From Mastigias papua (lineage: Eukaryota; Cnidaria; Scyphozoa; Rhizostomeae; Mastigiidae), in contig OZ025268.1 of the NCBI GenBank assembly GCA_964019165.1, positions 19,942,274-20,006,273 of the forward strand: a stretch of 64,000 nt of DNA, written 5' to 3'. The notes under the pieces were generated by a model. That model searched no databases. It saw only the letters and a list, made by a program, of their open reading frames with translations, and was not told where the DNA came from. Below are positions 1-17,129 of the stretch, in pieces (the first letter of the stretch is position 1; every line of letters begins with the position of its first letter). Both the position numbers and the translations under genes were made by a program.

Positions 1-3899
<3,899 letters not shown>

Positions 3900-6050
3900 C
3901 TTTCAGTCATAGGCATGTCTGTGTGGTCTTCCCTAGGTATACAGTAGACTTGATCCTTGATATCTTCGGCTCTAATAGTGTTGTTGTGGCTGTTGGGTGG
4001 TGTGGACTGTTATTCTGTCTTCTGTTACATCTACATCTACCACGTACTGCCTACCTTCTAACAGAAGATTCTGGCAGGGTGACAGGCCAAAGTTGAAAGC
4101 TGGTAATACATTGGAAATCGAGCCAAATATATGATAAATCACCACTCATTATGAAGAGTTGCATACAACTACATTTCATTGAAGTATTACATAGCTTCCA
4201 CTCTGGATTTGACAGCTAAAAGAGAGCATACGTACGTTAATAACAAATAAATTAATAATTAAAATGAAAACTATGTCTTCTGCTATTCTGACTTCTGCTA
4301 TTCTGACTTCTGCTATTCTGTCTTTTGTTATTCTGACTTCAGTTCCTCTATCTTACATCACATTGTCCTCTGTTGTACTGCCTTCCGTTGTTCTGTCACT
4401 TAACGTTGTATCTTCCCATGAGCTATGCTCTTTGAGTGAACTGAGGATTTAAAAATATCTTTTCTCTACTAAATTGTGCAATATCCATTTAATTGTAAAG
4501 ATCTTAACATTGAAAGCTAGCTTCTTATCTTAATTAATACCATCAAGAACCAAAATTCTTGAGAAGTTTTTTGGATGAGGCAAAGCTTTCCCACCCGTAT
4601 CATTTTAGTGTCCGTCTGTGGATTCATGGCTTGCTGTAGCTTCTTAGTTACTAAAGGTTTTGCTCAACTATAAATTTTTGCTCCAACAAAAGAACAATAA
4701 AAATCCACAAATATTGATATGCTATGGAAATGCCAACATCTATCGAACTTTTGTGAAAAAGGTCAATTGTTCGTTCTTTTGCAGGAATCGGAGCTTCAAT
4801 ATTTACCCAAAGTCATGTTTTATTGGGGAGAGATTTCAAAAGTAAACTCGAATGCTTTTCAGGCCTACAGAACTTTCAAGAAAGACAGTTTTTATTTGCA
4901 ATAATCCGCACGAATATTGGTTGAAATTAATTAACCACTAATTATTTGTAGCAGAATTGATTCAACGATTATTTGGAAGAATGTAGTGCTATTTAGATCA
5001 AACAGCAGACATTTAGCAGAGTTAGCAGGTTGTTGTTGGTGATAGCCCAAAGTTAAAGCTTAAAGTAAGGGTAACTATTAGTAGAATGCTATCATATTTA
5101 AACGAATTATAGGACGCACGACTAGTTATTTAGTTGATTTCAAAGTGTTTCTTGGAAAGCAAATAAAGCACGGCTTCGGCAGCATGGAAAGGAGAAGCTG
5201 CATACCATTGCTGCATACTTCAAAAAGGGTTAAAAGAAACGGAAAATATGACAGGTGGAATATAAACAGCAGTTTTTGAATACAAGGCTCTTTTGTGGAT
5301 TTTCAGCATTCAACTATTTGACATGAAGAGAGAGCGAAGATATACAAATGTAAAGGAATGATTTTGTAATAATACTGGGAACTGTTTTATTGCTAATAAT
5401 ACTTATAACATTTTTCATGCTTTATGTCATCCAAGAAAAATTTAATACGATTATATATTTTACCAATGAACAGGCAATGTACAATTGGCATGTCTGCGTA
5501 CAATATGATATAATGAGAGTAAAATTACATAGAATAAAAAGAGGAATATGTAATGAAGAGAAAACGAAGGAACAGGTAAAATAACCGTTGGAAAAATACA
5601 TTAAAACTCTAATAGAACCTTGATAGTTCGGAGTTCACCCATACCTTGTTTCTACGACAGAATATTGATTTGACGATAGAAATGATGCTATTGTCTTAAG
5701 GGTCTTGTCAGAGAGAAGAAAAAACTACATTGGTGCTTGTTTTTATAAAGGACAGATATGTATTTCACAAGAGTTTCTCGTAAGAAAAGTGTGTGTAAAA
5801 GCGAAACACTGACAGTAACGTGGGAATACTACTGTAACCTTCAAGAGCCTAATGTGTTCTAAAATCTATTAGCCTAAGCAACCCTTCTAGATATCGGTTT
5901 GGATTCTGCAAAATTTCCTCACCCACATTCCCAAATTAACGACGTCAAACTGAAGTGGACATATTCAATATAAATTGAACATGGCAAACAACAGGTCATA
6001 TATTTGCATCTCAAGAAAGGCAACACAGTTTAGACAGCTTACAAGTATGC

Positions 6051-6060
<10 letters not shown>
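3900..6060. other. Intergenic, upstream of GLB1
   Basis: No convincing exon or RNA gene seen on either strand. It must contain the GLB1 promoter, which lies directly 5' of 3899, but I recognise no TATA box or other specific element. Confidence 0.5.
4270..4400 (+). repeat. Degenerate 15-bp minisatellite
   Basis: Units of the form ACTTCTGCTATTCTG recur about eight times with growing divergence to the right. Because the period is a multiple of three it gives a short frame with a five-residue SAILT repeat. I see no sign that it is a gene. Confidence 0.7.
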
Positions 6061-6388
<328 letters not shown>

Positions 6389-6737
6389 TCTCCATTTCAG
6401 TTTCAGCCATTTCGATATACATTTTTCATTAGTGAGATCAAGAGAACAGTAGTGCGTAAAATTCAAACCATTAGTTGATCGATTACAATCCTATAGACTG
6501 AAGTCTAGACGTTGATATTTAGAGTTTTCGAAGAGGATAATCCACCTTATTATAGCCTAGCAAAAATTTCAATCAGGTTTTCTTTCAGCCTGAGTAACAG
6601 TAGTGAATTTTTGACTATGTTTATTGACCCATAGCTAGTCAATGGATAAAATGGAATTTATAACACATAACGTCAAGTGAATCTACAAGGATTATTGTAA
6701 ACTCGGTAGCAAATGGATCTTTCACTACACTCTACAT

Positions 6738-7090
6738 GCTTTTTTGTTTACAAGGGACCTAGCACAAGGCTTAGTACTAAAAGGTCCTTAGAAGTTCCTT
6801 AATTTCAACTGCTCGCTTAGTGTTATAAATATTATAAGCCAGTGTTAAATCAAGGCAACATGGACAGTTCTGACAATGAACACTGTAGATTACGGTGGAA
6901 AACCGCCTATGAGCCATTTGCTAAATGGAGATTACACACAATTTATTTGGATTTGGCTTCTTGCTTCTTGATTGCTCGCAGCAACAAAAGTATTTAAAAT
7001 TGAAAAGTTCCTTAGAGGTTTTCTGTCGTTAGTAGTTAAAGTTCCTTACAATTTCTGGTCTCCTACACATAGGTTCCTTATAAAAAATCT
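6738..7090. mobile_element. MITE-like dispersed element, family A
   Basis: About 350 bp bounded by a left end containing ACCTAGCACAAGGCTTAG and a right end GGTTCCTTATAAAAAAT. Inside are several CTTAGAAGTTCCTTA-type motifs. A related sequence in reverse orientation lies at 33004-33400, and partial ends occur near 21520 and 51547. No coding capacity, so it is a non-autonomous element of unknown superfamily. Confidence 0.55.
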
Positions 7091-7099
7091 ATAAGCTAT

Positions 7100-9700
7100 C
7101 AACATGAATTTGTAGCGGGCATGCACTTATTAAGCTGCATTTGCTCTTATTTCAATCAAAATTAGAGCATTACTAGAAAACGGTGGATTCAAGTAATTTC
7201 TTGTTGGATCAAGAGTGAATGCTACAGAAGTTGGTAGAATCAAGCAAAGCAACAGCAAATAATTGCCATGCCACAGAACTAATCCTAGAATCATGCCATA
7301 TCATTAATCAGGAATCATTTGAAATCACCACTCATCAAATCATGTCACTCAATAAAGTCAAACATTCTAACTTTCTGGACGAAAATCAACAATAATGAAT
7401 ACAATCAATTAAATCAAAAGTGGAATGTCATGTGCACATAGATATTTACTTTGAAGAGTTAAAAGTTGATCGAAAATTCGAAGTCTTTGGTTAAAACTTG
7501 CGAAAAACAACGTGAAAAAGTGACCCGACCTCCTAACACATCACCCAAATAAAATTCACTTTAGTAACCTGAGACGTTTGTTAGAACGATTATATACCGA
7601 GATTAAAATAAAACAGGTGTGCACCTGCCAAAGCGAAAGTAACCCCTGAATTCACATTGTGGCCATTAATTCGCATCTTTAATGTAGAAAGGTAGGAGAC
7701 ATTGCAGGCCTTTCCAACTTATTTGAAAAAGGAAATATTTAATTGATGTGAGAAGTTGACTATTCAAAATGACCAAACTACCCTAGCATCTCCTTAGCAC
7801 CTCCCTAGCCCCTCCCTCCCCATCCCTTGTGCACCCTTGAGTTAAAACTCCTACGCAAGAATTAGCTTCCTCAGTCTCCATACTGAAAATATAGTAAACA
7901 ATGGGCATCATTCGCATTCGCAGCTGGAATGCTAGACGTGGCAAGACAGCTGAATTCGCATATTCCTGTCCTCATCTTTAGAGACACTGGCCAATTCTGA
8001 AAAGCATCATTCTTTGCTTGAAAATTGCACAATCTAAAGCGGATTGCTATGGTAAGTAATTCCTAGCTCAAATAAAGATCGATAAAATCCCCTTTCAGAA
8101 ATCTCTTGAAGAATACTGGGCAAATGTTTGCCAGCATCAGCGTAAAATAGCACTAAATCATTTACACAAAAGTACTTAGTCGTGCATGATTAGTAATCAG
8201 TCTAGCACCAATCTGGCTAGCTAGAAGTTAAATGCTTCCAATGATTGAAGAGGTGCATTCAAAATGTCAAAACACGATCTTCATCTTAAAATTTACGTAA
8301 GAGGTGCCCTTCGACTTGGGTGTATCTCCACTTTCAAATGCCTCCTGCGTTTTTTGTTCCAATGTTTTCATTAGTACTGCACTTTCAACGATACTACGGC
8401 ATTGTCTTGATACTATGGTCTTCCACCTTAACTACTCTGGCCATCCACCTTAACTACTATTTGCAGTCAATTAATTACTACTCATGGGTGGCCTCGGTCT
8501 CATGTAACAACGATTGCTAAGCTAAGGTCAACAAATAATCACACTTGGAAACTGTTGTATCAAAACTGGAAGCAAAATGATCATATCACTTTTTAGTGCA
8601 AGCTACGCAGCTGCATAATGGTCAGTTATTTTTCAAAGAAGTTTAGAATATCACCCACAAACATGGATACCTTATTGTCTTTGGTTGCCCTAAGGTTTTT
8701 TCATCTCACCATATGGTCAGATTTATATGTTGTTTACTTGTGGCCTTGCGCATCACAGAGAAGTTCACCTGATTTCACATATAGCGGTTCGTTTCGTACA
8801 TTGTTCTTTGCCTCAGCATAAAATCCATGATGCTAAGCAAAAAATAATCTTCCCAGTGAAAAACCGATTCCATAGAATCGGATAGATGAGACAACTTGAA
8901 AAAGGGCATGGCTGTGTATTGCGTTTCGAGTAGAATTACTTAGCCTCTAGGTTGCATGGATCAATCTATTTTTCCTACCACATCTTATTAATGCATTGGA
9001 CGTACTGAGAAACTCCTAACCACATAGCAGCCCATTAGGTCAGCATCTTGTAAGAAATGACATCCATCACATTAAGGCAATCTACGCAGAAGGAAGCGAA
9101 ACTGCTTCATCCATTAGTAAAATGGAAAAAAACGAAGCCATGTAAAGGGATAGAGCACTGGACACAAAATCAATAACCCAAGATAGATAAGATTTAAATT
9201 CTACAAATAAGTTGGTAAGTAAATTAATAAGTAGAATTTAATAAGAAAGTGAGTATGCTTCAAATATATCATTCATTTACAATTACCATTTTTCTATGCA
9301 ATAAAATAAACCAACCGGTCTCAAACCTCGAGACAAGATTGATTATTAGATATCAAACTAATTTCGCAGTAAACCCAAAAACGGCACATTTTACTCAAAT
9401 CAAAGCTAATTTTTGTCGATGGAGTTCGAATAGTTTAAAAGTTAAAGAAAGTTTTACAGATTTTAACTGTTCCACTAGATACAATGTTGGAAAGTCTGTT
9501 GGTACTACAGGATTTCACTATAGCATGAAAAAGAGGGAACACTCTTTTAACATACTGAAAGCCTGCTTCGTCCGACACTCGTCAGAGTATGAAACGTCGG
9601 ACAACGACCGAAAGGTGAGCTGAAATATATAGCCAGATAGGGATACAAGTGATATGATGAATAGTGCGTCTATTTGGCCCTATGGTTGGCCAATTAGCAC
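7100..9700. other. Intergenic stretch without recognised gene
   Basis: AT-rich sequence with short open frames only (for example 9249-9623, 124 codons), none with a recognisable motif. The end of that frame contains a small hairpin with a hammerhead-like core, described under findings. Confidence 0.45.
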
Positions 9701-9704
9701 TTAT

Positions 9705-10490
9705 TCACCATTGTGATTCAATTGCTTGCATTTTGTTAATGTGCCTCAAAGCTTCTGTCCGTTCAAATCCCAGGATAGTCATGTAGTTGAAGAGGCACGA
9801 CTGTACAAATCCAAGTGTTCCAACTATTATAGGCATCATTTCGAGGCGATAATCAGGATAAATTATTTGCATGTTTCGTAGTAATGGTGCATTATTGTTC
9901 ATTTTTTCTTGGATATTATTAGAGATGTTGACGTCAGATGGGCAACTGAACTCCATGACAGTGCATATTTTCTTCAATTTGTCCCACGTGATTAAATACG
10001 TACGTAAGTAAGGTGCCTGAGACCGGTTTTGTCTGTAACTTTCTGGTGATGTTTTCTATCTCTTTCTAGTTAAAGTTCAACTTCTCAAGATTTGTTTTTG
10101 AGTCTTTCCTGACGTAGCCTAGTGCGCTAATTATTGTCAGAGCCATTTCAAATTTGTAACCGTAGTAGTACATTGGCAAGGTCCTCAGTAGCAACGCGCA
10201 ACTGTCAGGTTTTTCTTCAATTTTCTTTATTATATTAACATCAGCAGGAGGGCTATCTCAACAACTGCACACGCTTTCATTGCATTGTTTCGTATCCAAA
10301 TATCAAGCTCGCTGGGGGACAATTTTATTGAAGTTTCGACCGGAACTTTTCATCAGTATTCATAATCCCCATGTTTATCGATAAACTCATGTTTGTCTGG
10401 AAAATGTACTCGTTCGCCAATGTGCGTGTTCAAATATGAGATAAATGTGGGTTTGGTCACTGCATCATGACCCATGGGCAGGTAGTAGGA
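9705..10490 (-). pseudogene. Decayed retrotransposon coding relic
   Basis: Minus-strand translation of 9705-9977 gives a segment with MQIIYPDYRLEMMPIIVG, a pattern I associate with the region following the reverse transcriptase in some invertebrate retrotransposons. Reading upstream (10000-10490), further fragments such as FISYLNTHIGERVHFPDKHE and SPSELDIWIRNNAMKAC appear in other frames, broken by stops. I take it as one dead element; class assignment is uncertain. Confidence 0.6.
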
Positions 10491-11169
10491 AGTAGGAGGT
10501 AAGTGAAAAGATTAAGAAGTAAGTAAGTAATGTGAAGCTAAGTTAACTTACCGCTCGGGGTGCGTATAGCAATTGCTCTAACCAAGGTGACCCCCCACAT
10601 TTTGTCTTTCTTTTATATTCCACAAAAAGCAGATGACAAATTACTTGTTACAATTTCTTATAAGCTACATTACATACATTACGAGAACAATACCCTGGAT
10701 AACAATAACTATGACTACCCTGGGAACATGACAAAGTGAAACATGAAACACAGCATCAAATGATCATATTTTGCCATCTACTATAACCAAACATTTTACA
10801 TTTAAATAGGTAACATAAAGTTTTGTAATTTGAGTTCCGCGTTAATTGCAAAGTATGGTCATTTGATTAGAAAGCAAAAGCTACCATAGACACAGGGGAA
10901 TTACAAAGATACCTATACATATTCATTAGTAAAGTAATTTTATTTTATTTTTATTTTTCTTTTTTTGTAAGTAAATTTTAAATTGCTGCAGGATTGCTAT
11001 GTATTTCCATGCTCCCTGTGGTGTTGTCTTGTATTCCGTAATGTGTTTCTATATCGTTGAATGTAATTGTACTTTTTATGAGCATAAAAAAATATGCAGG
11101 TGAGGTATGTCTTTGCTCTACGAGGAGGCATGAGTGGTCTTTAGTCGAAGCGTTTAGTTTCAAGCAGAT

Positions 11170-12400
11170 AATTCATAGTTAAATTTAAAATTAGCCTGTA
11201 GGCTTGCAAAGGCAAATCTTTATCTCCATATAGGAGGATTTGCAGTATATTGTCATTTAGCCCCTCAGGTTTTCCATGGGCATTGAGTATATCATTGACA
11301 CAGGAGATTTCTTCTATTTTCCTTGAAGAAATGGCATAGCAGGAAAATGTGTCTTATATCTTCAATTCCATCATCAGCTGGACACATTGGACTTATTGAA
11401 TCTAGGAAATTGTGTTTGAATTTATGATAATTGAGTTTGCTTAGACCGACCTTTAGTTGAGTCAGGTAAGAAATGCCCTTTGAGTTATAAATCCCATATA
11501 TGGAATTGTGGGAAGGCCTAATTTGCAAAAGTAGTTTCTTCCTAATTACGTTTACAGAGGGGGTTCTTTTGCTTCTGGTTCACGTTTATTCCATTCAAGC
11601 AAGGAGGTTGGGTAAAAGCTAGATCGGAACTTTTCTATTCTTGCTCTTATCTGCTCCACTAGCGGCTGAGTTTTGAGGGAATAATTAGGTACATATAATA
11701 CCGGAATAGGGTCACGTGTGTATTCAGGAGATAAGTTATTAGTGAATTTATATATCAGAACAAGACGTCTACATCATCTTCCAGCATATAATGACTCCAA
11801 ACCAAGTTCGTTGTAGAGCTTTTCCCTAGATGTTCCTCTCCAAGTTCCTGATACTGCAACAGCATCGGAATATTGCACAGGTTCAAGTTTTTCCATCAGA
11901 TAGTTTTCAGAACACGCATCTCTTTGAGGGATATGATAAATAACATCACCATAGTCTAGATAGGGTCTTACATATAGTTGGAATAGCTTATTTAACGTAA
12001 TTCTAGAAAGATATTTTGACATAAACTTCAGTAGGCCTATTGCAATCCGTTTTATTGATATAGTTATGGCTGCTTGTATTGGAGCTAAGAAGGAGAGTTA
12101 AGCATCTAGAATCATGCCTAAATGTTAATGCTGGAGCAGTGTTGATACGAGTGTGTTATTGAAGTGAATCAAAGGATGATCTATCTTTATATGTTTTTTG
12201 AAAATACTAATCTAACATCTTGCGGAATTCTGGATTGAATGGCATTCTGCAAGTGTGTGCCCATGATGCTATAACATCTAAGTCGAGGTTCACATCGTGC
12301 TAGTATCTTGTACTATGGCAAAAAGTGACATGTCATCTACGAAGAGCTTCAAACTACACCTCACATTTTGTGTTAAGCGTGCGAAGAGTTTCCCACTACA
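11170..12400 (-). pseudogene. Decayed non-LTR retrotransposon (LINE) reverse transcriptase
   Basis: Read 5' to 3' on the minus strand, from high to low coordinates: a YADD-like box FVDDMSLFA near 12318-12344, SWAHTCRMPFNPEFRKM, a block with RPYLDYGDVIYH and SREKLYNELGLESL (12022-11774), a block with NNLSPEYTRDPIPVLY, then QLKVGLSKLNYHKFKHNFLD and a Cys/His-like end (11528-11292). These are the palm and C-terminal parts of LINE reverse transcriptases seen in many invertebrates. Blocks lie in different frames with stops between them, so the copy is dead. The 5' half and endonuclease domain are missing. Confidence 0.85.
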
Positions 12401-12689
12401 CCCCTACATTCACTACGTGGGAGAATAGGCGGCAGGATGCGCCCTTTAAGCAACTCTGTCCATTATCATAGCAAAACTTCGCGAACATATTTCAACGTTT
12501 CATTCTAAAACAAAGAGCTGGCAAGTATTTTTTGAAACAGTTAGCGAGCATTCGTATTGACAATAGTTACTGCATTGATTCCTGTTACCTTAGCATGCTC
12601 ATAAGTCTCGCTCAGAAAAGTACATCTTGCACGATATGACACTTAAATCATATCTGTAGTCATGTCCCTGGCTATAACTTGCCTGTCTG

Positions 12690-12830
12690 CCACAAAGGAG
12701 CATTGTGCAGTTGGTCGATAGGTTCGACAGAGCAAATAAATCGCCTGTATAACGTACCGGAGTCAGATTCGAACCAGTAACCCATGTACACCAAGATTGT
12801 GAAACAGAGGTACATACCACCACACCATAT
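12690..12830 (-). mobile_element. tRNA-derived SINE, family 1
   Basis: Minus strand shows an A-box-like GGTGTGGTGGTATGTACC (about 12829-12809) and a B box GGTTCGAATCT (12775-12765) at tRNA-like spacing, without a foldable acceptor stem. The same layout recurs at 15250-15310 on the plus strand. Confidence 0.6.
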
Positions 12831-12839
12831 TTCTAGAGA

Positions 12840-15240
12840 ACATTAAAAAATAGATATCAGAGAGCGACTAGTGTTCCCAAGGAATGCTAAATAGCATTAG
12901 GAGATCTCTTCTAACGCAAACTCACTAAAAAAGGTGGGCCAGATCTGATGCTCCCTACATACACCTAGCGGTCTTCTTTCAAATAGTGAAGAGACCTATA
13001 TTCCTTCTATTTCTAGCTTAGCTAAAAAACCAGGGTACTAGTTAAATACTATACTTAAAAATATTTATTCCATAGTTTCTTCTGAAAATTGCACAGAATT
13101 TCTTATAATTGCACCTTGGGTTCAAGCAGCCTAAACTGACAGTCTACTTCGAATAATTTAATATCCATCCTTAGCACTGTACAAGGGTCCAGCGGGCCGA
13201 TTACGTTGTCTAATATTTCTATCAAAAATGAACTTATCAAATTCGGATGCAGTGTTCTCAAACGTGCTTAGAAAATGATCGCTGAGAAAATAGATCGAAG
13301 ATTCGCCATGTGAAATGTTCTAAAAAACTCAAAATTATGCGGACAATTTCCAAATGGGACAGGTGCACTACAACTGGATGAATTATTAAACCAACGGCCG
13401 ATGTTTGAAGTTATTCAATTATTTATCATTTTCTGAATCTGTGCTTAAAAGAGATCGAGAACCTTCTCCTCTATAAATCTTTCACCAACTTGTGACAACG
13501 CACTCTTCAGCTTCTCTAATTCATGAAGAATCCATGGTGGTACTTCATCAAATCGATCTTGAAGGTACGTGAATTTGGTACTTTTACGATACTTTCTGGT
13601 GACTTTTAATTCAAATTAAATGTGACAGAAGACATTCAAAAATTTCAGCTTTTCTCTAGGAATTTATGAGCCCCAGTTTGTTTTTCAACCAAGTATTGCT
13701 TTGTTTGAGGCTTGCTTTTCCACAAAGTAACTGAAATGGCGTTAACTGGTTTGGTTTTGCAGAAAATCAAGCAGATGCAGTATGCAATTAGACTGACAGC
13801 ACTTATGTACTACAGTATAGGTTAACATGATAAGTTTTACAATCTTTCGCAAGTTACAATGAGGATTTCCAGACAGTTCCAAGTCAGGCAGAGAGATGGT
13901 TGGTATAAAACTTTCATACCAACCACTTTCCAACTTTCATACCAACCACCTTCCTGTCTTCCTTCCAGCCCACTTTTTTTCAACGTTTACACAAATTGAG
14001 AACTTAGACCACCTGAAATTCAACGAAGAGCCAATTTGTAGAAATTATGCTGGAGGCTAGTCTACCTGTCAAAATAGTTAATAAGAATGCAAAGCGGTTC
14101 TAACTAATTAAATTAGCTGGATGAAATATATAAGTCACAAGAACAGCTAAAAGACGCGAAACTATAGAAATAAAGTCAACCGGAGAATTGCTCGCTTTAC
14201 AGTGTCACTCGGACGAAACCTGGCAACAAATTGCGGAAGTGTTAGCTAAAAATGTCATATACTGGTATTGACGTATATCGTTCTGGTATCTGCATGATAA
14301 GTTTAGGTGTAGCAACAAGAGGTAAAGCATGCAATGAACTAAATTAAAACCTCTAATATTCATGAAAAGTAATGATCTTTGAAAATATTCATTGGGTTCT
14401 GGGATAGATTAAATGAACAGACCTTAAATTCAATAAATAAATCGAGAGGAAGTATTCATCAACATAAATGTTGCAGCTCTCCATGATTTCATATAATCTC
14501 CTAATGTTTTACTCGAGGCAGCAGAAGCGAAATAAACAGTACCTCAAACGTCACAATACAAAACCTGGAAATTTCAAAGTATCTTTTATGATCGTCCTTC
14601 AGAAGTACTACAGCACATCCAGGATTTACTTTCAATGTCTCCTTCACCTTCGCACCAACTGGGATGATTCTATTTTGGAGCAGATTTCATTTTGCATGCA
14701 TAATTCAACATCATAATAATATTTTCCACTTAGATAATAAGACTTGGACAATTTATTGCATTGACATAAAGACTTGCGGTACCAAAAAACTTCTTAAAGC
14801 AATGAAAAATCATCAAATCTTCACCATCAGTGGCGTAAGCTGCGAAGATGACAAGTGGACTGTGCCAAAAGAAGGCCAGCGAGTTTATTATATAAAAAAC
14901 AGAGAACTGTGATCTAACAAAGAGAGAACATTTCATTTTCCACTTTACTCCTTCATCAACTACTATTGGTGTAATCACGATATCATGAGCCGCAACTCTC
15001 CACAACATAAGAAAATACACAGGTTCCCGCTCTTTCTTCCACTCTGTAAAACTACTCAGCGAGCAGAATAGCTATTGCAAGCTATCCGGTTTGCGAAGCT
15101 AGGATTGGACGTATACTGAGCGCCATGCCAGCCCACAGGGTTGAGAGCATCGTTGAGTGAGTACGGCCACTTATTATTACATTTATTACATAACGGGTAT
15201 ATTCGGATAGGGCGAGGTCTAAGTGGATCATATGTGCAGC
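12840..15240. other. Intergenic stretch without recognised gene
   Basis: No conserved protein motif or structural RNA found. Short frames at 13742-13933, 14468-14716 and 14730-15020 show no recognisable domain. Confidence 0.45.
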
Positions 15241-15244
15241 ACAG

Positions 15245-15320
15245 TGGCATACAGTGCAGTGGTACGTACCTCTGCCTCACACCGAGGGTGAGTGAATTTC
15301 GAATCCCATTCTGATACGCT
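15245..15320 (+). mobile_element. tRNA-derived SINE, family 1 (second copy)
   Basis: A-box-like TGCAGTGGTACGTACC at 15255-15270, then CTCTGCCTCACACCGAGG, then B-box-like TTTCGAATCCC near 15297-15307. The CTCTGYYTCACA middle is shared with the minus-strand copy at 12.7-12.8 kb. Confidence 0.55.
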
Positions 15321-15399
15321 TTCAAAGCAGCGTATTAGCTCTTTCGGAATTGGCGACAAACAGCATCATGGCCGTTGTGGCAGAAATGCCAAGTAGAGC

Positions 15400-15680
15400 A
15401 GTCGTACCCAAACACCGGATCCCAGACCGATACCGGTCTTTGGGTCAATTCATATACCAGGTACCAGGCCAAGCACCGGGCCGAGAATTAATTAATCATT
15501 TCCGCTGTACTTATTATCGCAGTCTGAACAACTTTTATTTTGAAGATGACATAATCCTCTCAGTTACACACTAGTATAGATAACATGAATTTGGGTGGAA
15601 CCTCCTACCCTGTCCGCGATAAAATTTTCGAGCGTTAACCGGTCCGTAGTAATAAAAGGTTGGGGACCACATAGTTACTT
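15400..15680. mobile_element. hAT-like non-autonomous DNA transposon fragment
   Basis: Contains ACCGATACCGGTCTTTGGG and ends with AAAGGTTGGGGACCACA. The end resembles hAT MITE termini (the CAGTGGTCCCCAACC type) read in reverse. No transposase frame. Confidence 0.55.
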
Positions 15681-15754
15681 GCTTAATTGTCTACTATGGC
15701 CTGCTACGTTACCGTTTACAATATACTTGGGTGTTGGCTGTTCATCTATACTCT

Positions 15755-16115
15755 ACAGCAGAAGTCACCAAACTACAGCCCGCAGGTCAAATCCGGCCCA
15801 CAACGGCATTCTGTCAAGACCGCCAACGATACCTGATGTTTGAGTGGTAGTTTTAACGCTTGTTCTTTGATTACGTAATGATATATCAAACGTTGCTTCT
15901 TGTCTTCCTGTTGGTTCGAGTTTTTTGCATTCTTCCACATTTCGTGCTATTGCAATTTCTTCTTTTTCCTTTTGGAATTACATATTCTTCTCAGAGCCTT
16001 TGCTCTGATATGCAAGCATCAAGCAAAAAGATTATGCGGCCCGTGTTCCTCATTCTTCCAGCTATTCGGCCCGCTGTAAAAAAGCTTAATGACATCTGCT
16101 CTATAAGAACATGAT
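15755..16115. mobile_element. hAT-like non-autonomous DNA transposon
   Basis: Left part carries CACCAAACTACAGCCCGCAG followed by AAATCCGGCCCAC, a typical hAT-MITE end. GGCCCGTGTTCC and TTCGGCCCGCTG lie at the other side. A decayed copy with no coding capacity. Confidence 0.55.
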
Positions 16116-16439
16116 GATGACAATGTTGCGATACAATGATATAGGTGAAATGAAGACCCACATTTAAACAGGAGCTGAATGTCGTTCATAGTTGGTAGAT
16201 GCAACACTTGCCTAAAATCTTGAGACAAATCAAAGCACCAGGACCGTCGATCATCTCCCAGAGTCATTTTCTGATATCAAAGGAATTTGCATACGATTCT
16301 AGAAGCTCTCTCAATTAACTCAAAAGTTGCTGGGAAAAATCTATCCAACAATATTCTGACGACAAAATTGATAATATTTAGATGGATAACTCCTGTGTGA
16401 ACATGAACAGTAAACTTCCAATAACTCCATACCCGACAA

Positions 16440-17120
16440 CACGTCGACCCACGATAACTCGAATATTCGATATCACCAACCATCTTTTATTCGCCTTTTG
16501 GGCTATTTTTCTCCCAATAACTCGAAAATCTTCAAAATGAGACGAACAAAATGGCAACAATAACAAATTCCACAGGTGATTTTCTTATTTCATAAAGGCA
16601 AAAGTTACTATTTCAAAACTGATGCAAATGTTTTCAGTTACCAGGGACTTTGGTGGTGCATTTAGCTGCAGGATGACTGGAAGAAAGTATAATTTTGTCT
16701 TGGCAGAACGTCCAGTATCTGCTTTTCTCAGGTAACCAACAATATTTTTGCCAAGCAGGAGATGTAATGCATAATTATCGACAGGGCATTACTGTTTAGA
16801 ACGAACACGAGGTTTAACGAGTATATATGATATTCATCATACAAGATGAAAAAATTCGACACGAATAACTGTACCCTAGTGAGGACAGATGCGAGAGTAT
16901 GAAAAAACCGACATTCGAAAGTGATTTTCAGTGAAGAGCTTCCAATTTGAACTTATAGTCCATTTTTCTGTTCTTGTCCTATATTGTTTTGCTATTGTTG
17001 TTGTTGATTACATAAAAAATCCTGAAAGCTCGAACGATTGGTTATTTCCCCCTAAAATTCGAGTTACCGGGAGCATCGATAACTCGAACATTCGATAACT
17101 TTTGAGCATCGATCAAAAAA
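16440..17120. mobile_element. Tigger/pogo-like non-autonomous element, degenerate
   Basis: Several CGATAACTCGAA-type motifs: CGATAACTCGAATATTCGAT near 16451, AATAACTCGAAAA near 16517, the inverted AATTCGAGTTACCG near 17057, and CGATAACTCGAACATTCG near 17080. Such subterminal repeats are known from TcMar-Tigger-type elements. Boundaries are approximate. Confidence 0.45.
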
Positions 17121-17129
17121 TCCCAAAAT

